The position numbers were made by a program, and so were the translations under genes. Below, in pieces: positions 62,358-64,000 of a stretch of 64,000 bases of DNA. The stretch is from Acestrorhynchus altus (Eukaryota; Chordata; Actinopteri; Characiformes; Acestrorhynchidae), in the NCBI GenBank assembly GCA_034509495.1, contig CM067521.1, forward strand, positions 16,775,704-16,839,703. Direction: 5' to 3'. The notes beneath the pieces are model-generated. The model was given only the letters and a program-made list of their open reading frames with translations. It made no database searches and was not told the DNA's origin. Numbering within the stretch: position 1 is the stretch's first letter; each line of letters starts with the position of its first letter.

Positions 62358-63557
62358 CAAATCGAAGCAATGTTTATTTGTCATACCAGTGACATGCTTT
62401 GTCTGCTCACATGAAATGAGGTGAGATAGAATAGGTAACATGTTACAGCAAAAGTACAAGAAGAAAATCGATTAAAAAAAAAGAAAATTAAATATTGTGA
62501 TAAGTTAATAAAATAAAAAAATATAAATAAAATATATAAAATAAAGTAAACAAGCTTACACTTTTATATAATAGTCTGTGGCTGTGGCATAAAATAATTA
62601 TGTGTGTAGTATAAGTACATTAATATTTATTTGGACATCTTTTTTTATTTTCTTTTTATTTGAATTTGTTCTGTTAATTTGCCAGATTTGTTCTCTGATC
62701 ACCTTTGATTAATAAAGTTTATTAATACAATACTGCATAACACAAATGTATTTGACTTGGCAGGCCAGTCACAGAAAACAGCAAAAATATATTTTTTCAT
62801 TGTCTTTGACCATAATTGCTGTATAATTTAAACTACAGCAGTGCATTGTGAGCGTCTGTGGTGCAGAAACGGAGTGATCTAAAATGCACTTCATATAGCT
62901 CTGCTCTCATACGGGAAAAAACTGTAATTGGTGAAAGGACATTTACTTTAGATCTTTGAACAGGGAACTCTTTGATTGTTATTTCAAAGAAAATAATTGC
63001 AATTCCCCTGAGAAACATAATTGGCAGTGTTCAGTATAATTACTTCCTAAAGGTTTGAGTGGCAGCAGAATGTTTGTCTGATTCAGCTTTGATGGAACTA
63101 CTGGAACTTGGAAATCATGGCAAAAATTGATTTTACCCCATATCATAACTGGGCTTTATTTTATTTGATTAACTCTCTTTGTTCTGCCACCTGACATCGG
63201 TGCTCATACACCCTCAAAGACAATAGTCTGGTTGCACAATATTTTTTCTCCCCTCCTGACAATCAATCTTGGTTGTCACCTCTCCCATCCAGGAGTGAGA
63301 AGGTCTAGAGGCCATTCAGGAAGGGTCAGAGGTGACTGAGTTAAAGGAACTGTGTTATTCTAACCCAGCAGCAGGCGAACACTCACTTCCCCTTCTTCTT
63401 CTATTTCAAAAGCTCTGTCTTCAGAGGCTCTGCTGTCTGCGTCTACTCCATGGCGTCCATCCGAGCCGCTTTCAATGGGCCCTTCGCACACAAAGAGGGT
63501 CCCGACTACCGCTGGGTGGAGTACAAAGGGAGGATCCCATATCCACGGCCTGGAACT
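55860..63557 (+). CDS. sema3g: Class-3 semaphorin, sema3g-like (partial: 9 sema-domain exons)
   Basis: Exons: 55860-56020, 57629-57691, 58107-58226, 58551-58644, 59866-59994, 60696-60838, 61651-61765, 61928-61997, 63413-63557; all GT-AG and in phase, 346 residues. They cover the sema beta-propeller: LLLDEDRGWLLVGGRDHVY, IHWPAGKE, CANFVRLLQPFNKT, VCGTGAYHPQCTY, VESGRGKCP, AGTSVDFMGNNAAIFRT, DDKVYFFFKET, TFLKARLICSVPGPGG, THFDELEDIFLLETKD, GSAVCVYSM, NGPFAHKEGP, PYPRPGT. Conserved cysteines are present. Class-3 semaphorins are secreted guidance cues acting through neuropilin-plexin receptors. The subtype rests on SRNSSAVF, VESGRGKCP and CSVPGPGG (sema3g-like); GHSIEEP and ETAVE resemble sema3b, and NPVI.GVF resembles 3F/3C. 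The first exon begins mid-codon (xAT), so the ATG at 55862 is internal; the signal-peptide exon is not located. Remaining sema, PSI, Ig and basic-tail exons lie beyond the window. Confidence 0.9.
57835..57882. repeat. (AT)n microsatellite
   Basis: 24 AT units in a semaphorin intron, 144 bp after the exon ending at 57691. The apparent frames encoding IYIYIY on both strands are artefacts of this run. Confidence 0.95.
58755..58985. mobile_element. MITE copy in a semaphorin intron
   Basis: Contains 'aataggactctctggagc', 'agataaacatgaacctatt', 'ggcaccgtgcctaatgtc' and 'cattgagctgtggagc', the central part of the local MITE family. It is the best preserved of these central segments and serves as reference for the interrupted copy at 26269. 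Confidence 0.7.
58990..59225. repeat. Palindromic 'gttgactagtatgg' type repeat
   Basis: Alternating inverted and direct words: 'gttgactagtatg', 'catactggtcaacc', 'catgctagtcatgatgg', 'catgttggttaacc', 'actagccagg'. This self-complementary GGTCAACCAGCATG-type sequence is a common fish repeat. It starts about where the MITE at 58755 ends. Confidence 0.65.
59226..59820. other. Semaphorin intron stretch, nothing recognised
   Basis: No coding signal or clear repeat between the palindromic repeat and the exon at 59866. Confidence 0.4.
62295..62354. repeat. (AT)n microsatellite
   Basis: About 30 TA units in the intron between the exons ending at 61997 and starting at 63413. The surrounding 62030-62800 is very AT-rich with A-runs and no coding signal. 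Confidence 0.95.
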
Positions 63558-64000
63558 GTGAGTGTTCGGCACTGAGATATTTAGTGTGTGAATGAGATAT
63601 TCAGCGGGGGTCAAATTGGTGATAAAAGCCTTTTTTTTAAGGTCTTTCAGATGTATGGGCCCAGTCATCACCCATGCACTAATTAAACACATAGTATTAA
63701 GCCTTCATTTGTGAAATAGTGATTATGGTTGGCAACTAAATTAGTTATCAAATAGTCTAGAAGGTGTGTAGGATTACTGTTTTACAGTAAAAACTCCAGA
63801 TCCCATTAGAACATAAACATAAATACAGTAAAAACGACAAAGAATGTCTAATTTTGAAGAGAGCATCTGAGAACTTGTGAGCTAGTGTGAGCTAATATTG
63901 AATGCCCCCAGCCAGCACATGTGTTTAATTCCATCAGCAGCTCACCTGATTTAACAACAGTAAACACTGATTTCTCAAACCAGGTGTTGGATGATAACTA

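Noticed and set aside
63982..64000. Next semaphorin exon starting at ...accag|gtgttgg near the window end
   Set aside because: The following exon should begin in phase 0 with a Cys codon (RPGT|C...). The visible bases do not.
1..64000. CRISPR array, operon, phage or toxin system
   Set aside because: All tandem arrays lack spacer-repeat structure, and gene structure is spliced and vertebrate throughout.

Overview
This window is vertebrate nuclear DNA, almost certainly from a teleost fish. It is AT-rich, has short GT-AG exons far apart, and carries dinucleotide and (ATTC)n microsatellites, Tc1-like transposon relics, a tRNA-derived SINE, and many copies of one short inverted-repeat DNA element that I know best from otophysan fish (characins, catfish). 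The order or species is not fixed by anything I can read. There are no bacterial operons, no CRISPR array and no recognisable structural RNA gene.

Three genes, all on the + strand, are supported. (1) Bases 1-3885: the last two coding exons of an ssuh2 (ssu-2 homolog) gene that begins before the window. (2) Bases 5987-19049: a complete second ssuh2 paralog in tandem, 12 coding exons and 366 codons, every junction in phase, with an array of five CxxCxGxG knuckles plus one degenerate knuckle. (3) From a promoter-like region at about 22.0 kb to beyond the end: a class-3 semaphorin. Nine coding exons (55860-63557) encode 346 residues of the sema domain up to the ...RPGT boundary. Detailed matches (the N-terminal SxNxSA(V/I)F block, VESGRGKCP, CSVPGPGG) favour sema3g, with sema3b as the alternative. 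The signal-peptide exon was not found; if the 22.1-22.26 kb exon is its 5' UTR, a first intron region of about 33 kb separates it from the first recognised coding exon.

Layout: 1-3.9 kb ssuh2 copy A; 3.9-5.85 kb intergenic with two inverted-repeat elements; 5.85-19.4 kb ssuh2 copy B with repeat-filled introns; 19.4-22 kb intergenic, ending in a 17-bp minisatellite whose units carry CACCTG E-boxes; 22.0-22.26 kb CCAAT/GC-box/TATA-like promoter and probable non-coding exon; 22.44-22.73 kb AT-rich 23-bp minisatellite; 22.7-55.86 kb long intron with transposon relics and unexplained diverged repeat pairs; 55.86-63.6 kb semaphorin exons.

No new multi-gene system is visible. The points most worth checking are the E-box minisatellite beside the semaphorin promoter, the differing C-terminal CaaX boxes of the two SSUH2 paralogs, the missing semaphorin signal-peptide exon, and several small repeat insertions with readable target-site duplications.
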